A DNA stretch of 64,000 nucleotides from Nitrospirota bacterium (GTDB taxonomy: Bacteria; Nitrospirota; Thermodesulfovibrionia; UBA6902), in assembly GCA_016234115.1 (NCBI GenBank), contig JACRHD010000065.1, positions 1 through 64,000 on the forward strand. Direction: 5' to 3'. Each line of letters opens with the position of its first letter. Within the stretch, counting starts at the first letter, position 1. Below the pieces are notes generated by a model. That model ran no database searches. It was given only the letters and a program-made list of their open reading frames with translations, and was not told where the DNA came from. The position numbers and the translations under genes were made by a program. Below, one piece after another: positions 35,319 to 43,942 of this stretch.

Positions 35319-35392
35319 AGTTAGTAGCAAGTAGTTAGTAGTTAAGGGGTACAACCTCTGAAGATGCCCTTAACTACTAACTACTTGCTACT
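35319..35392. repeat. Inverted heptamer arrays forming a long hairpin
   Basis: Four heptamers (AGTTAGT, AGCAAGT, AGTTAGT, AGTTAAG) at 35319-35346 face an inverted set at 35370-35392. A perfect 26-base inverted repeat (35323-35348 and 35367-35392) with an 18-base loop results. It fills the gap between the E1-beta and 4,6-dehydratase genes and can form a very stable hairpin, perhaps a terminator or mRNA stabiliser. Confidence 0.85.
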
Positions 35393-35405
35393 GTTTTATC
35401 TCTTG

Positions 35406-36464
35406 TCAGAACGGCCCCGTAAAGGCCTTGTCCGGCACATCCAGGGGGACATCACATTTCACTTCTACCTGTTCCACTTTCAAAGTATGTTTCCCAAACA
35501 TCTCCCTGACTGTATTTACAATATGCACGGCCCTCGGATAATAATGGTTTGCCAGTGCCCAGCTTGTGGGAGTCGGGACGTCCGGGAAGGCAATGCGGGC
35601 AGGAGCGCTCTTCAGGAATTTAAAGGCCTTCTCCGCTGTCGCGGCCAATACCTCTGCTGAAAAGCCGGCCGTCCGCCATGCGCCGTCCACTGAAACCAGC
35701 CTTCCCGTCTTTTTGACTGAGCCGATAACGGTCTCTTCATCAAAAGGTTTAAGTGAGCGCAGGTCTATTATTTCGGCCTCAATGCCGTACCCGGCGAGTA
35801 TCTCCGCCGCTTTAATCGCCTCAAGTGTCATATAGGAAGACGCCACGAGGGAAACATCTTTACCTTCCCTTACTACATGGGCCTTGCCCAGGGGTACCCT
35901 GTATTTTTCTTCGGGAACATATCCGGTAACGCCATGAAGCCAGCGATGTTCAATAAAGATGACGGGATTGTCGTCTTCCACCGCCGACACTAACAGACCT
36001 TTTGCGTCGTATGGAGTTGTCGGCATTACAACTTTAAGTCCCGGGATATGGGCGAACAAGGCCTGGAGGCTCTGGGAATGCTGGGGCCCCTGCCCCCAGC
36101 CGCGTCCGACCAGCAGACGTATGACCATCGGGACCTTCATTATACCGCCGAACATGTAATGCCACTTGGCCGCGTTGTTGATTATCTGGTCCAGAGACAG
36201 GAGCATGAAATCTACGCGCTGGTGCGTCATGATCGGCCGCATCCCGGCCAGGGCCGACCCTATGGCGATGCCGGTCATGCCGTTTTCCGCCACAGGCATG
36301 TCGAGGACGCGCCTGCAACCGTACTTCGCCTCAAGCCCGACAGTGGTCCCGAATACACCCTTCGGATCAGTAACTCCCAGTCCCATGATGTAGACAGAAG
36401 GATCGTCCGCCATGCACTGGTCCGTTGCTTCAAGTATCGCCTCAGAATATTTAATTTCTCTCAT
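35406..36464 (-). CDS. TPP enzyme E1 beta-like subunit (second TPP pair)
   Basis: A 352-residue protein of the pyruvate dehydrogenase E1-beta/transketolase-like type. Catalytic Glu in MPVAENGMTGIAIG and conserved LVGRGWGQGPQHSQSLQALF and the C-terminal VSLVASSYMTLEAIKAAEIL. The gene follows the E1-alpha gene after 2 bases. Split E1-type pairs occur in avilamycin-type clusters where they add a two-carbon acetyl branch to a sugar; that role here is inferred. No E2 or E3 gene is in the window, so a normal dehydrogenase complex is unlikely. Confidence 0.88.
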   Translation of the reverse strand: MREIKYSEAILEATDQCMADDPSVYIMGLGVTDPKGVFGTTVGLEAKYGCRRVLDMPVAENGMTGIAIGSALAGMRPIMTHQRVDFMLLSLDQIINNAAKWHYMFGGIMKVPMVIRLLVGRGWGQGPQHSQSLQALFAHIPGLKVVMPTTPYDAKGLLVSAVEDDNPVIFIEHRWLHGVTGYVPEEKYRVPLGKAHVVREGKDVSLVASSYMTLEAIKAAEILAGYGIEAEIIDLRSLKPFDEETVIGSVKKTGRLVSVDGAWRTAGFSAEVLAATAEKAFKFLKSAPARIAFPDVPTPTSWALANHYYPRAVHIVNTVREMFGKHTLKVEQVEVKCDVPLDVPDKAFTGPF

Positions 36465-36466
36465 AA

Positions 36467-37444
36467 TCAGTTCAGTTCTCCGGCATAGACGTCTGAGAAC
36501 ATGTCCTCCACTTCAGGAAACGGACTTCGCGCCGCGAATTCAACCGCTTCAGCGATCTCCCGCTGAATTTTCAGCCTGAACTCACCGGCCTGTCCCGCGC
36601 TCATGACGCCTTCTTTTATTAATTTGTTTTCAAAGGACTCTACCGGGCACCGCTTGCGCCACTCAAGGAATTCCTCTTCCTTCCTGTACCCGAGGCTGTT
36701 ATCGTAATTCGGCCCGCAGTGTTCGCGCCAGCGGTAGGTATCGAATTCCAGATAGTAAGGGCCGGAGCCCCCCCTCGCATATGAGACTGCTTTTTCAGCG
36801 AGACCGTATACATCGAGGACGTTGTTGCCGTCGCCCTTTGCTCCGCTGATTCCATATGCGGCTGCGATTGCCAGGTTGTCCCTGTCCCGGGGCTGGCGGC
36901 AGGAGAGAGGCGAATAAACCGAGAAAAAATTGTTTTCACATACGAACACGACCGGCAGCTTCTTTAAGGCCGCGAAATTCAGGCTCTCCGTAAAAACGCC
37001 TTCTTCGGACGCCGCGTCACCGAAGAAAACGACCGTCACGCTGTCTTCTCCCTTCATGGAAGCGGCAAAAGATACCCCCGTTGCGACGGGGATAATGCCG
37101 CCGACAATCGGCGTGGCGCCGAGGAAATTTACCGACAGGTCGGAAAGGTGCATGGAACCGCCTTTGCCTCCGGAGCAGCCCGTGGACTTGCCGTAGATTT
37201 CGGCAAGCATTGTCTTCAGGTCGCCGCCCTTCGACAGATAATGCCCGTGTGACCTGTGGTTGCTCAGGACGAAATCATCCTTTCCCAGCCCTGCGCATAT
37301 GCCGGCTGAGATGGCCTCCTGCCCGATACAGAGATGGACCGGGCAGCGCATCTGCTGTTCGTGATAAAGCTCAGCAACGGTTTCTTCAACCATCCGGACC
37401 CGGAGCATGTCGTAATATAATGAAATCAGCGTATCTCTGTTCAT
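36467..37444 (-). CDS. TPP enzyme E1 alpha-like subunit (second TPP pair)
   Basis: A 325-residue E1-alpha homolog. TPP motif: FFGDAASEEGVFTESLNFAA and VFVCENNFF. Other conserved patches are HLCIGQEAISAGIC, HRSHGHYLSKGG and GKSTGCSGGKGGSMHL. The ATG has AGGAAAA upstream. Together with the beta subunit it forms a TPP-dependent 2-oxo-acid decarboxylating unit, here inside a nucleotide-sugar operon; donor is probably pyruvate or a similar acid. Confidence 0.9.
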   Translation of the reverse strand: MNRDTLISLYYDMLRVRMVEETVAELYHEQQMRCPVHLCIGQEAISAGICAGLGKDDFVLSNHRSHGHYLSKGGDLKTMLAEIYGKSTGCSGGKGGSMHLSDLSVNFLGATPIVGGIIPVATGVSFAASMKGEDSVTVVFFGDAASEEGVFTESLNFAALKKLPVVFVCENNFFSVYSPLSCRQPRDRDNLAIAAAYGISGAKGDGNNVLDVYGLAEKAVSYARGGSGPYYLEFDTYRWREHCGPNYDNSLGYRKEEEFLEWRKRCPVESFENKLIKEGVMSAGQAGEFRLKIQREIAEAVEFAARSPFPEVEDMFSDVYAGELN

Positions 37445-37461
37445 TCTTTTCCTCGTCTCAA

Positions 37462-38460
37462 TCAGAGCACAGACAGCGTCATCTCCTCATCGCCTGTCTT
37501 GTCCTCTTTGTATTCAATCCTTTCGTTCAATTTTTTTACTGTTGCTATTGTCTCGTCCAGATCGACATATAACATGCAAAACTGTTCGTTCTTGCATGTC
37601 GTCGCACTGCAAGGCATTAAGGGACACTTGACTGATGATGAAATCTTGAAATACCTTCCATACGTGTAGACTTCACTGTCACTTGTTGATCCGAACAAGG
37701 CTATCACCTTCTTCTTAAAACCCAGCGCAAGATGCAGCCCGAGGCTGTCCGTCGATATTATTATTCTGTTTGAATAAATCCAGTCCATATATTCATGCAA
37801 ATCATCGAAGCCCTGCTGCCATGAAACCTTATAGCCCTGTGCCGTCAACCTTTTTTCCAGTTCATGCCATTTTTCCATAGGCATGGCTTTTGTCGGCCAT
37901 TTGGACCCTACCTTGTAATTAAATCCTATATCATATACTTCTTCAGTCTTAGGCTTGTAACCTATGATATATTCCTGTTCCTTCCATTCAACGTTCAGCA
38001 TCTCCACAAGGACCTTCTGCCAGCAATCCGTGATCTTGTTGCCGTTCTGCTTTGAGGTTATGTAATCAATAAATTTCTGGCCGTGTTCATATGCATGGTA
38101 CACGCCTTCATTACTGTCGAACCGGAACCCGTATTTCGTCCACGAATCTATCATGTCCGTCAGGGCGCAAAGTCCGGGGATCTTTTCAAGGTTTATGAGC
38201 ACGTCAAACCTTTCTTTCATGAGCTGAAAAGGGACAAACTGGTCCCATACCAGAATCCTGTCGACGAGTTTATTGCCGTGAAGCAGCGGCTTCGCCTGTT
38301 CAGCAAGCAGCCAGGTAATGTGCGAATCGGGATATTTTTCTTTCAGCGCCCACAAAATACAGGTAGTCCTTACAACATCTCCCAGACTCGGAACTATTCC
38401 GATTTCAGGGTCCAGGGTCTCCGAAAAACCGATTTTAATCACGAGGATCTTTGTTTTCAT
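37462..38460 (-). CDS. GT9 heptosyltransferase-like glycosyltransferase
   Basis: A family 9 glycosyltransferase of about 332 residues. N-terminus ILVIKIGFSETLDPE, then GDVVRTTCILWALKEKYPD; C-terminal donor half RIIISTDSLGLHLALGFKKKVIALFGST and a Cys-rich end (KCPLMPCSATTCKNEQFC). I took ATG at 38460, behind GAGG; a TTG lies two codons upstream. Unlike the 603-residue GT9, there is no C-terminal extension. It sits between two radical SAM genes and the E1 pair, and may transfer a heptose-derived sugar. Confidence 0.87.
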   Translation of the reverse strand: MKTKILVIKIGFSETLDPEIGIVPSLGDVVRTTCILWALKEKYPDSHITWLLAEQAKPLLHGNKLVDRILVWDQFVPFQLMKERFDVLINLEKIPGLCALTDMIDSWTKYGFRFDSNEGVYHAYEHGQKFIDYITSKQNGNKITDCWQKVLVEMLNVEWKEQEYIIGYKPKTEEVYDIGFNYKVGSKWPTKAMPMEKWHELEKRLTAQGYKVSWQQGFDDLHEYMDWIYSNRIIISTDSLGLHLALGFKKKVIALFGSTSDSEVYTYGRYFKISSSVKCPLMPCSATTCKNEQFCMLYVDLDETIATVKKLNERIEYKEDKTGDEEMTLSVL

Positions 38461-38469
38461 AATCAAACC

Positions 38470-39537
38470 TCAAATAAAATTTAAATGCCTGACCGACGGT
38501 TTTTTTATTTCCCATAAAAATTCATTGACCGCATGCGGCCTGCAATTGGGGGGACAACACGCGGCGTCGAGATTGTTCTCTATATGTTTCTTTATCGCCT
38601 TTCTCTTCTTTCCGCACCATATCTCCCTGAAACTGTTCCGGTATATATTGCCGAAAACAAAATCCTCCCTGTCCCAGTAAGGGAGGCAGCTCGCTATGTC
38701 TCCCGCTGAATTCAGCGCTGAAATAAATGAGGTGCCGAAACAGCGCGCATACTTCCTTTCCCCGTATTTACCGAATGCCTCTCTCCTTGCGATGACCCTG
38801 AATTTATCGTCGGAAAGGCCTTCAGATGCATTAAGCGCCCTGTTTATTTCCGTTGCCGGCATCTTCCCGTTCATCCTGTAAGATTGCCGCATGCTCTGTT
38901 GCACGAAGGGCTTGATCGCCAGGTAATCGATGCCCGCGTCCTTCAGCGTCCTGACGGCGCCGGGGAGAAATTTTATATTCTCGGGCAGCAAAACGTATTG
39001 GGCCCCTATGTCCACCCCGAGTTTTTTTCTATGTTTGAGGTTCGCCGCCGTCTCTATGTTCTTCACCACCCTGTCGAACACCGCCGGTTTTACTCCATGG
39101 ATCAGCGAGTAATTGTCCCTCGTGCCCCCGTTGAAACTGAAACGTATGAACGTCAGAAAAGGCAATATCTTTTCGGAAAGCTCTCTCTTCAGTAACTGTC
39201 CGTTGCTGAATACCCCGGCATCAATGCCGTTTTCCCATGAATGGCGTATGAAATGCTCTATGTCGGGATGCAAAAGAGGTTCGCCCTCACCTGCGAAAAG
39301 AACGCTCCTGACTCCACAGCCGGCCGCCTCTTCTATGAATTTCAGGAGACGTCCTGTTTCGAGCTTCCTGTCGGGGTAGCCTATAAAATCATACGCGCAG
39401 AATATGCACCTGTGACAGCATTTCCCCATCGGGCTTATCTCCATATACATCGGGAACGAGTCGCCTTTCTCAAGATACTCGTTTACCCTGCCCGGATGAT
39501 ACATGAGTTTATGACCGTCAAATATGTAGTTTTTCAT
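38470..39537 (-). CDS. Radical SAM protein
   Basis: A 355-residue radical SAM protein with the Cys motif KCCHRCIFCAYDF and FAGEGEPLLHPDIEHFI. A C-terminal Cys set (CLPYWD, ENNLDAACCPPNC) suggests an auxiliary cluster of the SPASM/twitch type. The start lies 20 bases inside the gene upstream, so the two radical SAM proteins are translationally coupled and may act as a pair. Substrate unknown. Confidence 0.84.
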   Translation of the reverse strand: MKNYIFDGHKLMYHPGRVNEYLEKGDSFPMYMEISPMGKCCHRCIFCAYDFIGYPDRKLETGRLLKFIEEAAGCGVRSVLFAGEGEPLLHPDIEHFIRHSWENGIDAGVFSNGQLLKRELSEKILPFLTFIRFSFNGGTRDNYSLIHGVKPAVFDRVVKNIETAANLKHRKKLGVDIGAQYVLLPENIKFLPGAVRTLKDAGIDYLAIKPFVQQSMRQSYRMNGKMPATEINRALNASEGLSDDKFRVIARREAFGKYGERKYARCFGTSFISALNSAGDIASCLPYWDREDFVFGNIYRNSFREIWCGKKRKAIKKHIENNLDAACCPPNCRPHAVNEFLWEIKKPSVRHLNFI

Positions 39538-40465
39538 TTTCCTCGTATAAGCGTCCGGGCATTGAAGACGCCGCGTCGGCTTCAGCGAGTTCCCTGACGT
39601 TTCTGATCTCCACTGTCGTATGGCCGAATATCTGGAACCTGTTCGTCTTCACCTTTACATCGCACGGGTTACAGTCTCCGTAAGACGAGCAGGCCCTGAA
39701 TTTCTCTATCGAGCTTTCACTGAAATCCTCATCCAGTATATGCGCGATCGGCTCTCTCCCTTTGTACAGATCGGCATGACACCTGAAGACATACCCGCCC
39801 GGGTCCGCGATAATCTCAGTCGTTCTGCAGTCGCAGGCCTTCAGTTGATTCCCGCATACCGAGCCTTCATACTTGAACGTGCCGTGGAGGTCCGACTCCC
39901 ATTCGCCCAGGAATTCCTTGGTCCTGAAATCTATCCCAAGCTTCAGGCATCTCTCCTTCACTTCGTGGATGTGGTTTATAATCGATGGATGCTCTATGCC
40001 GTAGATTCCGACCCTGAACCCAGCGTCCTGAAGCCTGTATGTCTTCCCGATCAGCTCTTCAATATCGTTTTGTCCCGGATGATAACTTACCCTTATAGAA
40101 GCATAGGGTGCCTCCCTCGTAAATCTACTGACCGGGACCTGCCGTATGAACTCTTCCGTGTCAAAAGACATGTTTGTCAGAAGGTCCATCTTGATATCTT
40201 CCCTGACTTCCCTGACAAATCTGTAAAACCCCTTGTAGAAAGTCGACTCGCCCCCCTGAATTGTCAGAGGCAAATCGTCCCTTAAGACCAGCCTGTCGGC
40301 GGCCTTTATCCATTCATCAGGTCCTAAATGCTTCCCCCTCGCCCTTTCATATCTCGACCCCCCGTTATGAAGATTTATACAGTAGGGGCATCGCAGGTTG
40401 CAGTTCAGCGTCAGAAAAAAAGCGACATAGTTATGATGTTCCAGCGGCCTAATATCTTTTGACAT
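39518..40465 (-). CDS. Radical SAM protein, coupled to next gene
   Basis: A 315-residue radical SAM protein. The Cys motif is FLTLNCNLRCPYCINLHNGG, followed by TIQGGESTFYKGF. Further Cys in SVCGNQLKACDCRT, FRCHADLYKG and CSSYGDCNPCDVK could bind an auxiliary cluster. The ATG has AGGAG upstream. It overlaps the downstream gene by 20 bases. First gene of the unit reaching to the E1 pair, 92 bases downstream of a sigma-54-like site. Reaction unknown. Confidence 0.84.
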   Translation of the reverse strand: MSKDIRPLEHHNYVAFFLTLNCNLRCPYCINLHNGGSRYERARGKHLGPDEWIKAADRLVLRDDLPLTIQGGESTFYKGFYRFVREVREDIKMDLLTNMSFDTEEFIRQVPVSRFTREAPYASIRVSYHPGQNDIEELIGKTYRLQDAGFRVGIYGIEHPSIINHIHEVKERCLKLGIDFRTKEFLGEWESDLHGTFKYEGSVCGNQLKACDCRTTEIIADPGGYVFRCHADLYKGREPIAHILDEDFSESSIEKFRACSSYGDCNPCDVKVKTNRFQIFGHTTVEIRNVRELAEADAASSMPGRLYEENEKLHI

Positions 40466-40556
40466 ACGTTTCTCCTAAAAAATCCCCGGCAGTTCAGGCT
40501 GCGTCTCCCCGACAGCATTATCTTCTATAGTCCTGTTCAGACCTGTTTGATTCAGA

Positions 40557-40571
40557 GCAATATCTATGCCC
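40557..40571 (-). promoter_or_regulatory. Sigma-54-like promoter before radical SAM pair
   Basis: Minus-strand GGGCATAGATATTGC with a T following: correct GG-to-GC spacing and intact -12 TTGCT, but the first base of the -24 box departs from TGG. It lies 92 bases upstream of the radical SAM gene starting at 40465. Confidence 0.5.
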
Positions 40572-40767
40572 GAATTGTTGTTTGCCAAGAAAACAGGAAG
40601 AAAACAGGAGGTTTGTATTTTTTATTAATAGCTATAGGATGTTACGAAGGGACCTATCAGGAAAATCTTTCCCTGACGCGGGTGATTTTTGCACAGTAAG
40701 GATAAGAGGCCGTCGCTTAACACAGACTTACGTCAATATTTTGACCTGATAAAAGTATTTAGAGATA

Positions 40768-40793
40768 CAGGGGCGAACAGCAGTTCGCCCCTG
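40768..40793. terminator. Strong hairpin, terminator-like
   Basis: A perfect 10-base stem (CAGGGGCGAA / TTCGCCCCTG) with a 6-base loop lies downstream of the glycosyltransferase gene at 40958. It lacks a clear T-run, so it may be a terminator or a repeat-type palindrome. Confidence 0.6.
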
Positions 40794-40801
40794 AAATTCA
40801 A

Positions 40802-40942
40802 TCACACTATCGGCGTTCCAATACCAACATTACCGGACCAATCAATGGTTAGTCGGTTGTACCTGGCAAACGTTGGCATGTACTGAGCCTGAACAATAAA
40901 TTTACCATCACTTGAATGAAGCGCAGTTTGCGTAACGATAAT
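40802..40942 (-). pseudogene. C-terminal remnant of a surface protein
   Basis: Between two stops the minus strand encodes 46 residues ending with YNRLTIDWSGNVGIGTPIV and a TGA. The RLTID.SGNVGIGT pattern is typical for the ends of long phage-fibre-like or surface proteins, the same broad type as the gene at 1-1478. There is no start codon with a ribosome site and no upstream domain. It is therefore a leftover from a lost gene, immediately downstream of a glycosyltransferase gene. Confidence 0.6.
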
Positions 40943-40957
40943 TTACAGAGTAGCGCT

Positions 40958-42034
40958 CTAAGCAGAATTCCTGCTGACATCGTGCAGCCCCCACTTTTTC
41001 CCGAGCCTGATCAGGTCGGACAGGAATTTCAGATAGTGCGCCTTTTCGCTCTTCTTGCTTAACTCATAATGGACTATAACACTGGTCGGACAATAGACAT
41101 TCCTGTAGCCGGCCTGCTGGACCCTGTAACCGATATCGGTGTCTACACAGTAATGCTCAAACTGCTCATCCACGAGGCCGATCTTTTCAAAACATTCTCT
41201 CTTCATCATCGGGAAAAAACCGTAGTCACATTCCCGCGGGACCTGAAACTCCGGGAAACCGGCAATCGACTTGCCTATGACGCGGGAATCGTCAATAAAA
41301 GGGACCTTGCCGATCCAGTCATGATATTCACTCCAGTATGAATTATGATGTCCGACCGACTGCGGAGCCCCGTCAGGATATACAACCAGCGAAACGCCCG
41401 CCCCCGCGGAGCCGTCATCGTCAATGGTAACCGCTACAGACAAATCCCAGCCCGGCATGACCTCGACGTCGTCATTCAAAAGGCACACATAATCACCCTT
41501 CGCGATGGAGAAACCCATATTGATGCACTTGTTGATCCCTGCATGGGTCTCGTTTATTATTGCGATGGTGTCGCTCTTCAGGCCTTCCTGCCGCAAATAC
41601 TCTGTCGTTCCGTCACCGGAGGGATCGCCAATGACGATTATCTCTACGGGATAGAAGCTGTGGTCTCTTATACTCCTGATACACCTCTGCAAATCCTGAC
41701 ACCGGTTGTAGGTAGGGATAATGATAGAGAACGTATGCGGTCTTATATCTCTGAATTTCCCGGCATTAATATGCGTCAGGTTTTTGTGAGCGCTCCTGAG
41801 GAGAGGGTCGGCAAAGATCGCCCGTTTCAAAAGTCCTTCCGCTTTTTCAATGTCGCCCGCTGAAAAACTCAACACCCCGAGGTCATTGAAGACTTGCGCC
41901 CTTAACAGATTGTTGCCCGGGCCCTCGATCAGGACTTTATCATAAAGCCTTAAGGCCTCTCCCACACGGCCTCTTTCAGCCAGGGCCAGGGCCTCTTCAT
42001 ATGTCGCGATTACGCCCGATGAAATCTCTTCCAT
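40958..42034 (-). CDS. TPR-GT2 glycosyltransferase
   Basis: A 358-residue protein. Residues about 8-90 form TPR-like helices (ALALAERGRVGEALRLYDKV). Residues about 100-320 are a family 2 glycosyltransferase: FSIIIPTYNRCQDLQRCIRS, IVIGDPSGDGTTEYL, YVCLLNDDVEVMPGWD and VDEQFEHYCVDTDIGYRVQQAG. The DDD-type metal motif and the ED-like base are present. The upstream spacer contains a hairpin and heptamers, so it may be a separate unit from the transketolase genes. Donor is likely a nucleotide sugar made nearby. Confidence 0.86.
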   Translation of the reverse strand: MEEISSGVIATYEEALALAERGRVGEALRLYDKVLIEGPGNNLLRAQVFNDLGVLSFSAGDIEKAEGLLKRAIFADPLLRSAHKNLTHINAGKFRDIRPHTFSIIIPTYNRCQDLQRCIRSIRDHSFYPVEIIVIGDPSGDGTTEYLRQEGLKSDTIAIINETHAGINKCINMGFSIAKGDYVCLLNDDVEVMPGWDLSVAVTIDDDGSAGAGVSLVVYPDGAPQSVGHHNSYWSEYHDWIGKVPFIDDSRVIGKSIAGFPEFQVPRECDYGFFPMMKRECFEKIGLVDEQFEHYCVDTDIGYRVQQAGYRNVYCPTSVIVHYELSKKSEKAHYLKFLSDLIRLGKKWGLHDVSRNSA

Positions 42035-42053
42035 TCAACCTGTCTCAGCTAAT

Positions 42054-42075
42054 CCCTCTCCCTTGACGGAGAGGG
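42054..42075. terminator. Hairpin between transketolase and GT2 genes
   Basis: CCCTCTCC and GGAGAGGG form a perfect 8-base stem with a 6-base loop just downstream of the transketolase C-subunit gene, next to the heptamer array. It could terminate or stabilise the sugar operon transcript; no T-run is visible. Confidence 0.5.
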
Positions 42076-42082
42076 TAAGCAA

Positions 42083-42117
42083 CTAACACTTAACTCCTGA
42101 CTCATAACTCTTAACTC
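42083..42117. repeat. Heptamer array, TTAACTC type
   Basis: Five 7-base units (CTAACAC, TTAACTC, CTGACTC, ATAACTC, TTAACTC) lie between the transketolase C-subunit stop (42121) and the GT2 gene. Same period as the arrays at 35319 and 61689. Confidence 0.8.
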
Positions 42118-42120
42118 TTC

Positions 42121-43077
42121 TTACCCAAGGCTGCAAAGAGATTCAACTGACAAATACTCGGCTATGTCCTTGGCGAGGCTGCCCTTATCCACTCCGTAAT
42201 ATCCCCTTATCACTTCTCTTCCACCGTATTTATAGCAATACAGTTTATCGGTCGATAACCCGAGGCGCCTGACGCGGAGGGGGATGTTGTAATCATTCAG
42301 GACTTCACAGACCGCGCTTCCCAGGCCTCCCGGCAGGAAGTGCTCTTCAAGGCTTATCAGCTTCTTTACATTTCTGACTTTTTCCGCAAGGGCGTCGCCG
42401 TTTATGGGAATGTTATAAACATCTATCACGCCGGCATTGATATTTCTTCCCTCAAGATCACGCGCAAGCTCCAGGGCGGTATGTGTCATGCTCCCAGTGG
42501 AAATTATGTAACAATCATCGCTCTCCCTCAGTATGGACAACCCTTCGGTGAAATCCGAGCCTTCATGATATACATCGGGTAATATCTGCCTGTCCAGCCG
42601 GATATAATTAGTCGTCTTCAGGTGGTAAGAAATATCCGCGAAAGCGGAAGCCATGACACTGTCCGTTATACTGTGTATCTGAATTCTCGGCATGGACCTC
42701 ATAATCGCGATATCCTCAATAATGTGATGCGTGGGACCCGAGTCTTCATAACCGAACCCCGCGCCGACGCCCACGATTGTGACCGGTATATCCATTATGG
42801 CGTTTTCAACCCTGATCTGCTCGAGACACCTCAGGGTTATAAAGGGAGCGATGGCATAGACAAAAACCTTCTTCCCTGCGAGGCGGAGACCCGCGGCTAT
42901 GGTTATCGCGTTCTGCTCCGCGATACCGACATTGACAAATTGCGAGGGCATGTCCCTCCTGAATTTATCAAGGGCCGGCGCTCCCATGTCAGCGGATATG
43001 ACCACAACTTCCGTGTCCTTTCTCGCTATCTCGTACACCCTGTTCCAAAAAGCGTCTCTCTGTGAAATATTATTCAT
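42121..43077 (-). CDS. Transketolase-like C-terminal subunit (third TPP pair)
   Basis: A 318-residue C-terminal transketolase half. Catalytic Glu in VNVGIAEQNAITIAAGLRLAG; GYEDSGPTHHIIEDIA; C-terminal ISLEEHFLPGGLGSAV. It overlaps the N-subunit gene by 8 bases. It is a paralog of the C-subunit at 27688 but clearly diverged. Two transketolase pairs in one locus suggest different acceptors. Two-carbon transfer to a sugar is inferred. Confidence 0.88.
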   Translation of the reverse strand: MNNISQRDAFWNRVYEIARKDTEVVVISADMGAPALDKFRRDMPSQFVNVGIAEQNAITIAAGLRLAGKKVFVYAIAPFITLRCLEQIRVENAIMDIPVTIVGVGAGFGYEDSGPTHHIIEDIAIMRSMPRIQIHSITDSVMASAFADISYHLKTTNYIRLDRQILPDVYHEGSDFTEGLSILRESDDCYIISTGSMTHTALELARDLEGRNINAGVIDVYNIPINGDALAEKVRNVKKLISLEEHFLPGGLGSAVCEVLNDYNIPLRVRRLGLSTDKLYCYKYGGREVIRGYYGVDKGSLAKDIAEYLSVESLCSLG

Positions 43078-43906
43078 TGCCGCAGCTCCTTTCCAGACAT
43101 AATCTTGCCGTTTCGGCCTCTTCCCCTTTCGGAGAAATTCCGTGCCATACCGGGTTGTTCGTAATACATTCGACTCCCTCGCCTTTTACAGTGTCGGCGA
43201 TAATCACAAGCGGCCTGTTCGCCCTCCTGGATCTCAAATTACTTAAGGAATCGACCAGGCATTCTATCGAATGCCCGTTTATCCGCAGCACGTCCCATCC
43301 AAAGGACTTCCATTTATCTTCCATAGGCTCCAGCGCGATCAGGTTTTCCGTAAAATCCGTGACGCACAGATAATTCCTGTCGACTATCGCTATGAGATTG
43401 TTTAACCTGTTATGAGCAGCAAACATCGCGGTCTCCCAGATGGAACCCTCGTAACATTCTCCGTCGCCGAGGAGTGTAAATACCAGGTAGAGGTTCCTGT
43501 TCATTTTCGCCCCCAAAGCGATGCCCGCCGCCACCCCGAAACCCTGACCCAATGAACCGGATGTTATCTCGACACCAGGCACGTCGTGCTGCAGATGGAC
43601 GCCGAAGCTGCCGTCCTTTTGCGCAAACTTATTCAGTTTTTCGGGGTCGAAAAAGCCGGTATCCGCAAGGACGGTGTAAAGGGCCGGACTCGCCTGACCT
43701 TTACTGAGGATAAACCTGTCCCGTTCGTCCCAGTCCGGGTTTGCGGGGTCGTATTTCATAATTCGTCCGTGATACAGTGCGACAAGGATATCTATGCACG
43801 ACAATGATGACGTCACATGACCGGTCCCCGCCCTTATGCACATCTCCAGCATTGTCTTCCTTATCTCGTTTGACTTCTTCTTAAGTTCTCCGGCCGAAAC
43901 CTTCAT
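43070..43906 (-). CDS. Transketolase-like N-terminal subunit (third TPP pair)
   Basis: A 278-residue TPP-binding half: LLGDGECYEGSIWETAMFAA and VDRNYL form the TPP/Mg motif; FILSKGQASPALY and SGSLGQGFGVAAG are conserved. ATG has AGGAGATG upstream. It is a diverged paralog of the N-subunit at 28641. Located directly after a B12 radical SAM gene. Confidence 0.88.
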   Translation of the reverse strand: MKVSAGELKKKSNEIRKTMLEMCIRAGTGHVTSSLSCIDILVALYHGRIMKYDPANPDWDERDRFILSKGQASPALYTVLADTGFFDPEKLNKFAQKDGSFGVHLQHDVPGVEITSGSLGQGFGVAAGIALGAKMNRNLYLVFTLLGDGECYEGSIWETAMFAAHNRLNNLIAIVDRNYLCVTDFTENLIALEPMEDKWKSFGWDVLRINGHSIECLVDSLSNLRSRRANRPLVIIADTVKGEGVECITNNPVWHGISPKGEEAETARLCLERSCGNE

Positions 43907-43942
43907 TTTTCATCTCCTCTCTTTATTCCCTCTTCAGCATTC

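Larger units (their letters stand above)
40572..40957. other. Gap with hairpin and surface-protein remnant
   Basis: No intact gene lies in this stretch. It holds a terminator-like hairpin at 40768-40793 and the protein fragment at 40802-40942. The remaining AT-rich sequence shows no further feature that I can support. Confidence 0.5.

Noticed and set aside
35406-37444. Genuine pyruvate dehydrogenase complex
   Set aside because: No E2 or E3 gene is present and the neighbours are all sugar and radical SAM genes, so a sugar-modifying TPP enzyme is more likely.
40689-40886. Small plus-strand open frame of 65 codons
   Set aside because: It crosses a hairpin and is antisense to the surface-protein remnant; no similarity to any protein I know.
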